Positions 1-9,649 of a DNA stretch of 27,007 nt are shown one piece after another. This DNA is from Pseudomonadota bacterium (GTDB lineage Bacteria > Pseudomonadota > Alphaproteobacteria > Rhizobiales > Devosiaceae). The notes under the pieces were generated by a model. The model saw only the letters and a program-made list of their open reading frames with translations, had not been told where the DNA came from and did no database searches. The stretch covers positions 1 to 27,007 of the forward strand of contig JAEYXQ010000004.1 of NCBI GenBank assembly GCA_023431205.1, given 5' to 3'. A program made the position numbers and the translations under genes. Within the stretch, counting starts at the first letter, position 1, and the number at the start of each line of letters is the position of its first letter.

Positions 1-879
1 ATCCTGCTCCACCCAATCGCGCTGTTCGTCATCCTGGCCCTCAACGGCATCGGCTTCTCGCTCAGCAACGTGGCGATGAATGTCGAGGCGGACCGGGTGG
101 AAGCTTCATCGGGTGAGCGAGTGATGAATACCTGCCATGGCGCCTGGAGTGTCGGTTTCCTCCTGACCGCGCTGCTTGGCGCCGCTCTGCGCGGACTCCA
201 CGTGTCCCCGGCCGTGCACCTGTGGGCGGTGGTGCCGATTCTGATAGTTCTGGTGGCTGTCGTGGTGAAACCGATGCCGGCCATGCCGCCGCGGCCGCAT
301 ACTGGCGATGCCGCGGGTCGGCTTGCCTGGCCGACGCTCGCCACGCTGGGGCTGGTCGCCTTCGGGCTCGGCGCCGGGCTGAGCGAAGGCTCCGCCCGCG
401 CCTGGTCCATCATCTACCTCCGCGACGAGTTCGACGCGCCGGCTTGGCTGGAGTCTCTGGCCCTGCCCGCGCTGCTGCTGGCAATGGCCCTGGGCCGGCT
501 TGTGTCCGATCGCTGGATCGAACGGCTGGGACCGGTGCGCGTCGGTCGCGGCCTTGCCACGCTGGCCATTGCAGGGCTGATCCTGGTCGTGCTGGCGCCC
601 ACCGCCGTGCTGGCATTGGCCGGCTTCCTGCTGCTCGGCCTCGGCATCTGCGTACTCTATCCGCTGACGCTGTCGGCAGCCGCGCGCCTTGGCGACCGGC
701 CGGCAGCGGAAAACGTCGCTGCTACCACGCTGGTGTTCCAACTGGTCAATCTCGGCGCCCCAGTGCTGATCGGCGCTGTCGCCGAGGGCGCGGGCGCGCG
801 CCTGGCCTTTGCCACCCTCCTGCCGCTACTGGCGCTCACCTGGGCGATGGCCGGGCGGCTGCGCGCTGCCGAAGACTAG
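1..879 (+). CDS. MFS transporter, YbjJ-like, 5' end missing
   Basis: The frame is open from the first base of the window, so the N-terminal part of this inner-membrane transporter lies outside it; an internal ATG at 70 is not the true start. The visible 292 codons carry several strongly hydrophobic segments and the phrase NGIGFSLSNVAMNVEADRVE. That resembles the loop between helices 3 and 4 of the YbjJ/fucose-permease-like branch of the major facilitator superfamily (typically a GxxxGxxDxxMNxxGxxVE pattern). What is seen is about the last two thirds of a roughly 390-residue protein. The substrate cannot be read from sequence. Its TAG stop overlaps the stop of the convergent response regulator within one CTAG (876-879). 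Confidence 0.85.
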   Translation: MLLHPIALFVILALNGIGFSLSNVAMNVEADRVEASSGERVMNTCHGAWSVGFLLTALLGAALRGLHVSPAVHLWAVVPILIVLVAVVVKPMPAMPPRPHTGDAAGRLAWPTLATLGLVAFGLGAGLSEGSARAWSIIYLRDEFDAPAWLESLALPALLLAMALGRLVSDRWIERLGPVRVGRGLATLAIAGLILVVLAPTAVLALAGFLLLGLGICVLYPLTLSAAARLGDRPAAENVAATTLVFQLVNLGAPVLIGAVAEGAGARLAFATLLPLLALTWAMAGRLRAAED

Positions 880-1427
880 CGCGGCGCCCGCTTGGCAAGG
901 ATTCGCTGAAGCGTGCGGCGGTGCATGTTGAGGCGGCGTGCCGTCTCGGAGACATTGCGATCGCACAGTTCGTAGACGCGCTGGATATGTTCCCAGCGCA
1001 CCCGGTCCGCCGACATCGGGTTTTCCGGCGGCTCCGGCTTCTCTTCACCCGTGGCAAGCAGGGCGTTGATGACGTCATCGGCGTCTGCCGGCTTGCTGAG
1101 ATAATCGATGGCGCCGAGCTTCACCGCGGTAACCGCAGTGGCGATGTTGCCATAGCCGGTCAGCACCACGGCACGGGCGTCGGGGCGCTTCTGGTGGAGC
1201 GCGGAGACCACTTCGAGGCCGTTGCCGTCCTCGAGTCTGAGGTCAACCACGGCAAAAGCTGGCGGCTTTTCGTTAACGGCAGCGAGGCCTCCGGCGACAG
1301 ATCCGGCACTGCGCACGTCAAAACCACGACGGACCATGGCTCGTTCGAGCCGCTGCAGAAAGGCCGCGTCGTCATCCACCAGCAACAGGCTCGGATCACC
1401 GGCCAGAAGGTCTTCAATCTCGCTCAT
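876..1427 (-). CDS. ActR/RegA/PrrA-family response regulator
   Basis: This is a 183-residue two-component regulator. The receiver domain is about residues 13-125, with acidic pocket D18-D20, phospho-acceptor D62, T90 and K112-P113. A proline-rich linker (about 131-137) leads to a Fis-type helix-turn-helix containing NVSETARRLNMHRRTLQRIL (about 159-178). Length, linker and near-invariant C-terminus match the ActR/RegA/PrrA family, global redox and pH regulators of alphaproteobacteria that control respiration, nitrogen and carbon genes. The partner kinase (ActS/RegB/PrrB), often a neighbour, is not in this window. The ATG has only a weak ribosome-binding site, and a promoter-like sequence lies just upstream (1434-1462). 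The stop is shared with the convergent transporter. Confidence 0.95.
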   Translation of the reverse strand: MSEIEDLLAGDPSLLLVDDDAAFLQRLERAMVRRGFDVRSAGSVAGGLAAVNEKPPAFAVVDLRLEDGNGLEVVSALHQKRPDARAVVLTGYGNIATAVTAVKLGAIDYLSKPADADDVINALLATGEEKPEPPENPMSADRVRWEHIQRVYELCDRNVSETARRLNMHRRTLQRILAKRAPR

Positions 1428-1433
1428 GATCTC

Positions 1434-1462
1434 TAGATAGGCGCTCGCCGCGATCAGGTCAA
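1434..1462 (-). promoter_or_regulatory. candidate sigma70 promoter of the ActR-like gene, possibly leaderless
   Basis: On the minus strand TTGACC (1457-1462) is followed after exactly 17 bases by TATCTA (1434-1439). The -35 matches consensus at 5 of 6 positions and the -10 only at 3 of 6. The -10 ends 6 bases before the ATG at 1427, so initiation at the usual distance would fall on or next to the start codon. This is inference from sequence only. Confidence 0.35.
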
Positions 1463-1491
1463 AGCCCGTCAGCGGGTCGTGATGGCCGCGG

Positions 1492-1509
1492 ATAGCGCTG
1501 CTGCGCTAT
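1492..1509. repeat. perfect 7-bp inverted repeat between divergent genes
   Basis: ATAGCGC-TGCT-GCGCTAT is a perfect dyad lying between the ActR-like gene and the YgjP-like gene, 30 bases before the latter's ATG. No T-run follows on either strand, so it is not an intrinsic terminator. It could be an operator or an RNA hairpin. Confidence 0.5.
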
Positions 1510-1539
1510 GCTTGGTCATCGATTCTCGCCCGAGCGTCC

Positions 1540-2280
1540 ATGAACCTGTTCTTCAAGCCGCGCCCCAGCATCCCCGATGTCGCCCATGTCGACATCGGTG
1601 GCGAGCGCGTGGCGGTTTCGGTCAAGGTCAGCGCCCGGGCCAAAAGCTACCGGCTGTCCCTGCCTCCGGGCAGGCCGCCATTGCTGACCCTTCCGGCCAA
1701 TGGGCGCTGGCGCGAAGCCGAAGCCTTTCTGGGCCGCCACCGGAACTGGCTCGCCGCACGCATCAAACGCGCGCCGGAGGCGGCTCCGTTCGCCGACGGC
1801 GGCACCGTGCCGCTGCGCGGCCTGTCGCACCGGATCGTTGCCACCGGGCAGGTGCGGGGTCGGGTACAGGTCGTGGAGGATGGGGAGCCGACGCTGCTGG
1901 TGCCGGGTGATGCCGAGCACCGGGCTCGCCGATTGACGGATTGGCTGCGCGAACAGGCGCTCATCGACCTGCAGCAGCGCACCGCCTTCCATGCCGACCG
2001 CCTGGGGGTGACCGTCAAGGTGGTACGCCTGCGCGACCAGCGGAGCCGCTGGGGCTCATGCTCCTCCACCGGCACCATCACCTATAACTGGCGGCTGATC
2101 CTGGCCCCGCCTTTCGTGCTGGACTATGTCGCCGCCCACGAGGTGGCGCATCTTGTTGAGATGAACCACTCGCCCGCCTTCTGGGCCGCGGTGAAGCGCA
2201 CCCTGCCCGAATACGAAAAAGGCCGCGCCTGGCTCAAGGCCCATGGCGCGACCCTCATGGCGGCTGGCGGAGGGATCTAG
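1540..2280 (+). CDS. YgjP-like (DUF45, COG1451) zinc metallopeptidase
   Basis: This 246-residue protein has no signal peptide and should be cytoplasmic. It shows the two hallmarks of the YgjP/WLM-SprT-like metallopeptidase family: SRWGSCS (about 169-175) and the zinc site HEVAHLVEMNH (200-210), in which H200, H204 and H210 are the expected ligands and E201 the general base. Length fits the family (about 230-250 residues). The ATG at 1540 is the first ATG/GTG/TTG after an in-frame stop near 1480; its ribosome-binding site is weak. The family is widespread but its physiological substrates are poorly known. It converges on the PBP1A gene with only 3 bases between the stops. Confidence 0.93.
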   Translation: MNLFFKPRPSIPDVAHVDIGGERVAVSVKVSARAKSYRLSLPPGRPPLLTLPANGRWREAEAFLGRHRNWLAARIKRAPEAAPFADGGTVPLRGLSHRIVATGQVRGRVQVVEDGEPTLLVPGDAEHRARRLTDWLREQALIDLQQRTAFHADRLGVTVKVVRLRDQRSRWGSCSSTGTITYNWRLILAPPFVLDYVAAHEVAHLVEMNHSPAFWAAVKRTLPEYEKGRAWLKAHGATLMAAGGGI

Positions 2281-2283
2281 CCC

Positions 2284-4947
2284 TCAGCCCCCGAAGATCA
2301 GGTCCATCAACGTGCGCTGGCTGCGTTCCTGCTGGTAGACCGGCTGCTGCTGCTGGATCGGCTGCGGCGGCTGGATCGGCTGCGGTGCGAATTGCGTGGG
2401 TGCCGACATCTGAGCCGGCGCGCTCGGCACCCACACCTGCTCACCCGTTGCCGGGTCGACCACCAGCTGCATCGGCAGGCCGGTTTCCGGGTCGATCGGC
2501 ACCGTCTGCGTCTGCTGCTGCAGCGGATAGCCGGTCACCGGGTCGATCTGCTGCGGCTGCGCCTGCTGGTCGATCGGCCAGCCGGTAGCCGGGTCCACCT
2601 GCTGCTGGATCAGTGGCAGTCCGGTGGCCGGATCGATCTGCTGGCCCTGCATCATCTGCCCGGCGGCGGGATCGACCATCTGGCCACCCTGCACCGGCTG
2701 CCCGGGCTGGCCCAGCGTCGTCGTCGGCACGAACTGGCCGGTAGCCGGATCCATGCGCATCAACTGTCCGGTCGCCGGATCGGTCATGGTCTGGACCACC
2801 GCACCGGTGCCGGCATCCACGAACTGCACCTGCGGCATGCCGGTGGCTGGATCGATGGCCTGCTGGCCCGTCACCGGGTCGATCAGTGGCTGCGCCACCA
2901 GTTGACCCTCGTAGGAACTGCTGGGAATGGGCGCCGGGGACTTGCCCTGGTGCGCCTTGGTCATGAACTCGCTCCAGATCGCTGCGGGCACGTTGCCGCC
3001 CGAAAGCGTCGTTGGCTTGTTGTCGTCATTGCCGAGCCACACGCCGGTCACCATGGCGGAGGTATAGCCTACAAACAGCGCGTCCTTGCTCTCCTGCGAG
3101 GTGCCGGTCTTGCCGCCGAAATCCCAGCCACCCAGATTGGCGCCACGCCCGGTCCCCACCTCGACGGCGGTCTTGAGCATGTCGTTCATCTGCGCCAGCA
3201 CTGTCGGGTCGACCACGCGGCCCGGACCGGCATCGGAGGCTTCGTAGAGCACGGTGCCATCCTTGCTGGTGATCTTGGTGATCACGTTGGGGATCACGCC
3301 CATGCCGCCATTGGCGAAGGGTGCATAGGCACTGGTGAGTTCCAGCAGGTTCACTTCCTGCGTGCCGAGCCCGATCGACGGCACCGGGGTAAGCTGCGAG
3401 GAAATACCCATGCGGGTCGCGACCTCGATCACCTTTTCAGGGGTGACGTCGATGGCGAGGCGCCCGGCAACGGTATTCAGCGAATAGGCCAGACCCTGCC
3501 GCAGCGTTACGGTGCCGGCATACTTGCCGCTGGCATTGCGGGGGCTCCAGCCATTGTAGTCGAACTGGGCATCCTCGGCGAGCGTGTCCGGCGTATAGCC
3601 CTTCTCCATGGCCGCCATGTAGACGAACGGCTTGAAGGTGGACCCGGGCTGGCGCTTGGCCGTCACCGCACGGTTGTACTGGCTTGCCTGGTAGTCGACA
3701 CCGCCAACCATGGCCCGCACGGTGCCGTCGACGTCCATCGCCACCAGCGCACCCTGGGTGAAGCCGCGCTTGGGACCTTCCGAGGCCACCATCTCCTTGA
3801 CCACGAACTCGGCGTCCTTCTGCATCTTGTAGTCGATGGTGGTTTCCACCACCACGTCATCGCCGATCTCGCCGATATAGGCGGTCATCAGCGACTCGAC
3901 CCAGTCCGCAACATAGGATTCCGACCCGGCGACGCGGGTGCGCACCGTCTGGTCGGGGTCGATCTGCGCAGCTTCGGCCTCTTCGCGGGTGATGTAGCCC
4001 TCGCGCGCCATCGCGCTCAGCGTCAGGCGCTGGCGTTCCTTGGCCGCTTCCGGATTGGATTTGGGGTTATAGGCGGATGGTGCCGGCAGGATACCGGCGA
4101 GCATCGCTGCCTGGCCCAAGGAAAGGTTGCGGGCGGAGACGCCGAAATAGGTCTGCGCTGCAGCCTCGATACCGGTGGCGCCGGCGCCGAAATAGACCCG
4201 GTTGATGTAGAGCTCGAGGATTTCTTCCTTGGTGTAGTTCTGCTCCAGCCAGATGGCCAGGATCGCTTCCTGCACCTTACGGCCCAGCGTCTGGTCCGGT
4301 GTGAGGAACAGGTTTTTGGCCACCTGCTGGGTGATGGTGGAGGCGCCACGGGTTACCGAGCGAGCCTGCACCGACTCCACCGCCACCGAGACGAGGCCGA
4401 TCGGGTCGACACCGAAATGGCTCATGAAGCGCCGGTCTTCCGAAGCGATGATGGCGGCAGGCACATAGTAGGGCAGTTCGCGATAAGTGATCGCCTCGCC
4501 GCCGGTCTGGCCGCGATTGCTGATCAGCGAGCCATCGGCGGCAAGGATGCGGATATTCGGCGGCCGGTCGGGAATGGCCCAGGTATTGGACGAGGGCAGT
4601 TGCGCGCCGTAGTAGACGATCACGCCGATCACGGCGAGACCGCCCCACAGGCAGGCAACGAAACCCCACCAGAGCAGCCCCATGAGGAAGCCGCCCGAGC
4701 GCTTGCGACGCTTGTTGCGCACCGGCTGGGCCCGGCCGCGCCGAGGCTTCTTGTCCTTGGGCGGCTTGCCGCCGCCCTTGCCGCCCGGGGCAGGGCCGCC
4801 GGTCCGCTCGTCGTCGACGAACACGCCCACGGAGTGACCGAGCGTCGGCTCCACCCGCTGCCCCGACTTGCCGCGCGCCTGTGGGCGTGCGGATTTCCGG
4901 GTCGGCTGGGCACCAACGCGATCATCTGCGGAAAGACGGAAATCCAT
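2284..4947 (-). CDS. mrcA: penicillin-binding protein 1A (bifunctional class A PBP) with DPxTG-repeat tail
   Basis: This 887-residue enzyme polymerises and cross-links peptidoglycan in the periplasm. In order it has a basic, Gly/Pro-rich cytoplasmic N-terminus (1-86), one membrane anchor (about 87-115), a GT51 glycosyltransferase with EDRRFMSHFGVD (catalytic E170) and GASTITQQVAKN (201-212), and a transpeptidase with STFK (nucleophile S436), SLN (489-491) and KTGT (613-616). All catalytic motifs are intact. The tail from about 689 is unusual: eleven copies of [IVTM]D-x-x-x-G, mostly DPATG, then a Q/P-rich end. The chosen ATG has AGG 8 bases upstream; a GTG at 5130 would add 61 residues that do not look like the family. 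The exact family label (mrcA/ponA) is by domain order. Confidence 0.95.
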   Translation of the reverse strand: MDFRLSADDRVGAQPTRKSARPQARGKSGQRVEPTLGHSVGVFVDDERTGGPAPGGKGGGKPPKDKKPRRGRAQPVRNKRRKRSGGFLMGLLWWGFVACLWGGLAVIGVIVYYGAQLPSSNTWAIPDRPPNIRILAADGSLISNRGQTGGEAITYRELPYYVPAAIIASEDRRFMSHFGVDPIGLVSVAVESVQARSVTRGASTITQQVAKNLFLTPDQTLGRKVQEAILAIWLEQNYTKEEILELYINRVYFGAGATGIEAAAQTYFGVSARNLSLGQAAMLAGILPAPSAYNPKSNPEAAKERQRLTLSAMAREGYITREEAEAAQIDPDQTVRTRVAGSESYVADWVESLMTAYIGEIGDDVVVETTIDYKMQKDAEFVVKEMVASEGPKRGFTQGALVAMDVDGTVRAMVGGVDYQASQYNRAVTAKRQPGSTFKPFVYMAAMEKGYTPDTLAEDAQFDYNGWSPRNASGKYAGTVTLRQGLAYSLNTVAGRLAIDVTPEKVIEVATRMGISSQLTPVPSIGLGTQEVNLLELTSAYAPFANGGMGVIPNVITKITSKDGTVLYEASDAGPGRVVDPTVLAQMNDMLKTAVEVGTGRGANLGGWDFGGKTGTSQESKDALFVGYTSAMVTGVWLGNDDNKPTTLSGGNVPAAIWSEFMTKAHQGKSPAPIPSSSYEGQLVAQPLIDPVTGQQAIDPATGMPQVQFVDAGTGAVVQTMTDPATGQLMRMDPATGQFVPTTTLGQPGQPVQGGQMVDPAAGQMMQGQQIDPATGLPLIQQQVDPATGWPIDQQAQPQQIDPVTGYPLQQQTQTVPIDPETGLPMQLVVDPATGEQVWVPSAPAQMSAPTQFAPQPIQPPQPIQQQQPVYQQERSQRTLMDLIFGG
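2443..2883 (-). repeat. eleven-copy DPxTG protein repeat in the PBP1A tail
   Basis: Within PBP1A residues 689-835 the six-residue unit [I/V/T/M]-D-P-x-T-G recurs at 689, 698, 710 (VDAGTG), 722, 732, 758 (VDPAAG), 771, 784, 801, 818 and 830. Separations vary from 9 to 26 residues and linkers are rich in Q, P and M. The irregular spacing argues for an old, diverged repeat and not a recent tandem duplication. Confidence 0.9.
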
Positions 4948-5125
4948 CGAGCGAACCTGTAGTCGGGGATGGTCAACTGCTTCTAGCCGCTTCGCACTCG
5001 CGTGGAAATCGGCCTTGGCATGAACTTGCCGGCAACATGCGGCTCGACCCATTGCGGGCGGCACGCGCGCGGCGTCTGCATCACCGCTTCTCCGCGCCAA
5101 ATGTGGCTGGTTTATGTGAGGTTTC

Positions 5126-5141
5126 GCCACGGCGCCGTGGC
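5126..5141. repeat. 16-bp perfect palindrome upstream of PBP1A and the HExxH gene
   Basis: GCCACGGCGCCGTGGC reads the same on both strands. It lies in the 255-base gap between the divergent starts at 4947 and 5203, together with a second dyad AGGGCG-CAT-CGCCCT (5175-5189) just before the start at 5203. These are candidate operators; no regulator can be named. Confidence 0.5.
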
Positions 5142-5202
5142 TGTGGCCTGTTCGACACAGCAGGCTTGCCCCTGAGGGCGCATCGCCCTAAGCAGCAATG
5201 CC

Positions 5203-5691
5203 ATGCGCCACCTGTTCGCCCTGGTCCTGCTCGCACTCGCCACCACTGCCGCCGCGGACGAGCCCGGGTCCGCCCTCGACCGCGCCATTGCGCTGTTTGA
5301 AGCCGCCATGCCCGGGCTTCCCCCAGCCTTGCATGGCGTCGACCGGGATCAATACCGGGCCGCCCTGACACTGGGGAAGGGCGTCGCGCTGGTCACAGGC
5401 TTGGACCCGGCGGACCGGTGCGAACGCTTTGCAGCCTACGCACTGCTGCCGGCGCAGGACGGCGTCGTCCGGCTGGTGTTCTGCCCCCGCTTCTTCAGTG
5501 ACGGCACGGACGAGCTGCGGGCCATGACGGTGCTTCACGAGATGGTGCACGTGGTCGCCGGACCGGACGAGTGCCGCGCCATGGCCTTTGCCGCCGCCAT
5601 CGAGCAACGCGCCACGGGCCGCTACACGCCGGTCGACTCCTATTGGCGTGCGAACACCTGCGATACCAGCGGCTTCAGCCTGCCGCGCTAG
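5203..5691 (+). CDS. small secreted protein with an HExxH motif
   Basis: This 162-residue protein begins with a clear Sec signal peptide (MR, hydrophobic stretch 4-13, AAA before residue 19), so the mature form of about 144 residues should be periplasmic or exported. It contains LHEMVHVVAG with HEMVH at 112-116, which has the HExxH shape of zinc metallopeptidases. Four cysteines (73, 94, 124, 153) could form two disulfides. After the motif come DEC (122-124) and VDSYW (144-148), loosely recalling the HExxH...DSY layout of M35-type (aspzincin) peptidases; that comparison is a guess. I do not recognise a named family. It is divergent from PBP1A, and its stop is shared with the oxidoreductase downstream. 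The ribosome-binding site is weak. Confidence 0.85.
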   Translation: MRHLFALVLLALATTAAADEPGSALDRAIALFEAAMPGLPPALHGVDRDQYRAALTLGKGVALVTGLDPADRCERFAAYALLPAQDGVVRLVFCPRFFSDGTDELRAMTVLHEMVHVVAGPDECRAMAFAAAIEQRATGRYTPVDSYWRANTCDTSGFSLPR

Positions 5692-6710
5692 CGCCAGCCC
5701 AGCGCCGGGGCCACATGGGTGAGAATGCTCTCAATCACATGGGCGTTGTAGTCGACCCCGAGCTGGTTCGGCACCGTCAGCAGCAGCGTATCTGCCTCAG
5801 CGATAGCCTCGTCCTGAGCCAGCTCGCGGATCAACTGGTCGGGTTCGCCGGTATAGCCGCGCCCGAACACCGCCCGCTTCTCCGGCTCGATATAGCCGAA
5901 CTGGTCCTCCTCCGGCCCGCCGCGGCCGAAATACAGACGGTCGGTGTCGTTGACGAGCGCGAAGATCGAGCGGCTGACCGACACCCGCGGCTCGCGCGCA
6001 TGGCCTGCTTCCTTCCAGGCCGCTCGATAGCCCCGGATCTGTTCGGCCTGCTGGACGTGGAACGGCTTGCCGGACTCGTCGAACTTCAGCGTCGAGGATT
6101 GCAGGTGCATGCCGAGTTGAGCCGCCCACACGGCGGTCGCGTCACTGGCAGCGCCCCACCAGATGCGCTTGCGCAGTCCCTCCGAATGCGGTTCGAGGCG
6201 TAGCAGGCCGGGCGGATTGGGGAACATCGGGCGCGGGTTGGGCTGGGCGAAGCCCTGGCCTTTCAGCACCTCCAGCAACACCTCGGCATGCTGGCGCGCC
6301 ATGTCGGCGTCGGTCTCGCCTTCCTGCGGCTGGTAGCCGAAATAGCGCCAGCCATCGATCACCTGTTCCGGCGAGCCGCGGCTGATGCCGAGCTGCAGGC
6401 GACCGCCAGCGATCAGGTCGGCCGCTCCTGCGTCCTCGGCCATGTACATCGGGTTCTCGTAGCGCATGTCGATCACGGCGGTGCCGATCTCGATGCGGCT
6501 GGTTCTGGCCCCCACCGCCGCGAGCAGCGGGAACGGCGATGCCAGTTGGCGGGCGAAGTGGTGCACGCGGAAATAGGCGCCGTCCGCACCCAGTTCCTCG
6601 GCTGCCACGGCCAGTTCGATCGACTGCAGCAGCGCATCGGCCGCCGAACGGGTCCCCGATTGCGGTGAGGGCGACCAGTGGCCGAAGGACAGGAACCCGA
6701 TCTTTTTCAT
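5688..6710 (-). CDS. LLM-class flavin-dependent oxidoreductase
   Basis: This 340-residue protein of the bacterial-luciferase-like superfamily should be a cytoplasmic TIM-barrel enzyme using reduced FMN. N-terminal MKKIGFLSFGHW, GADGAYFRVHHFARQLASPF, IEIGTAVIDMRYENPMYMAE and GGRLQLGISRGSPEQ match the usual strand/loop order of these monooxygenases. The ATG at 6710 follows CGGAG at 8 bases. An in-frame extension to 6878 lacks family similarity. The substrate cannot be assigned; the family includes alkane, alkanesulfonate and F420-type relatives. The stop TAG overlaps the stop of the HExxH gene in CTAG (5688-5691). The 129-base gap to the next gene is a divergent promoter region. Confidence 0.93.
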   Translation of the reverse strand: MKKIGFLSFGHWSPSPQSGTRSAADALLQSIELAVAAEELGADGAYFRVHHFARQLASPFPLLAAVGARTSRIEIGTAVIDMRYENPMYMAEDAGAADLIAGGRLQLGISRGSPEQVIDGWRYFGYQPQEGETDADMARQHAEVLLEVLKGQGFAQPNPRPMFPNPPGLLRLEPHSEGLRKRIWWGAASDATAVWAAQLGMHLQSSTLKFDESGKPFHVQQAEQIRGYRAAWKEAGHAREPRVSVSRSIFALVNDTDRLYFGRGGPEEDQFGYIEPEKRAVFGRGYTGEPDQLIRELAQDEAIAEADTLLLTVPNQLGVDYNAHVIESILTHVAPALGWR

Positions 6711-6839
6711 GCCGCACACTCCGCCAAGGTGATGGAGAGCCATAGCACCCAACCGGTGCCTATGTCTTTGCCACCACATGCTTCCTGTAGTTGCATCCCC
6801 TCCCGTGCTGTGCCTGTATATTGGCGGGGACTGGGGGAA

Positions 6840-7079
6840 ATGCGCGTAAAGCTCTACATCGCGGAAGTACAGGACCATGACGGCAGGGGACAGATGCTCG
6901 TGCTGCAGGACGGGCCCGCGGCCGCCATTCCGCTGCGCTTGCAGGACAGGGAGTGGCGTTTCGTCGCCGTCACCGAGAGCAACGACCCACGCATCCCCGC
7001 AGAAGCCGACCTCGTCACTGTCACATTGGCCCGCGATGGCTACATCGTTCTGGTGACGGAGCCATCCGCGCCCGACTAG
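6840..7079 (+). CDS. 79-residue protein of unknown function
   Basis: An ATG at 6840, preceded closely by a G-rich stretch (GGGGG two bases before AATG), opens a 79-codon frame ending 21 bases before the convergent gyrB stop. The product is soluble, without signal peptide or membrane segment, and alternates hydrophobic and polar residues (KLYIAEVQDH, MLVLQDG, WRFVAVTES, DLVTVTLARDGYIVLVTE) as expected for a small beta-rich domain. I do not recognise a family. The frame is open a further 54 codons upstream, but those residues look non-coding. Its small size and isolation make it less certain than its neighbours. Confidence 0.6.
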   Translation: MRVKLYIAEVQDHDGRGQMLVLQDGPAAAIPLRLQDREWRFVAVTESNDPRIPAEADLVTVTLARDGYIVLVTEPSAPD

Positions 7080-7100
7080 CCGCCGGATGGATCTCGGCCG

Positions 7101-9527
<2,427 letters not shown>

Positions 9528-9649
9528 GAGGTCGAATCGGTTCTTTTCAGGATGGGTTTGTTCTAGCGGAATGGGGTGCCAACCCCAAGGAAAATGGGCA
9601 TTTCCGGGCTCTTTCACCCGCTTTTCGACAGCTTCGGAGCCCTCGGCGG

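Noticed and set aside
222..1436. Plus-strand open frame of 404 codons across the transporter and the response regulator
   Set aside because: Frame-shifted shadow; it switches composition where the real genes change and contains no motif.
2392..4962. Plus-strand open frame of 856 codons opposite PBP1A
   Set aside because: It is the antisense shadow of PBP1A, rich in R and H, with no recognisable domain, while the minus strand holds all catalytic motifs.
6791..6822. TTGCAT and TATATT before the 79-codon gene as a promoter
   Set aside because: The spacing is 20 bases, too long for a normal sigma70 promoter.
9572..9587. Small hairpin TGGGGT-GCCA-ACCCCA between recF and gyrB as a terminator
   Set aside because: The stem has only 6 bp and no U-run follows on the minus strand, so it is unlikely to stop transcription.
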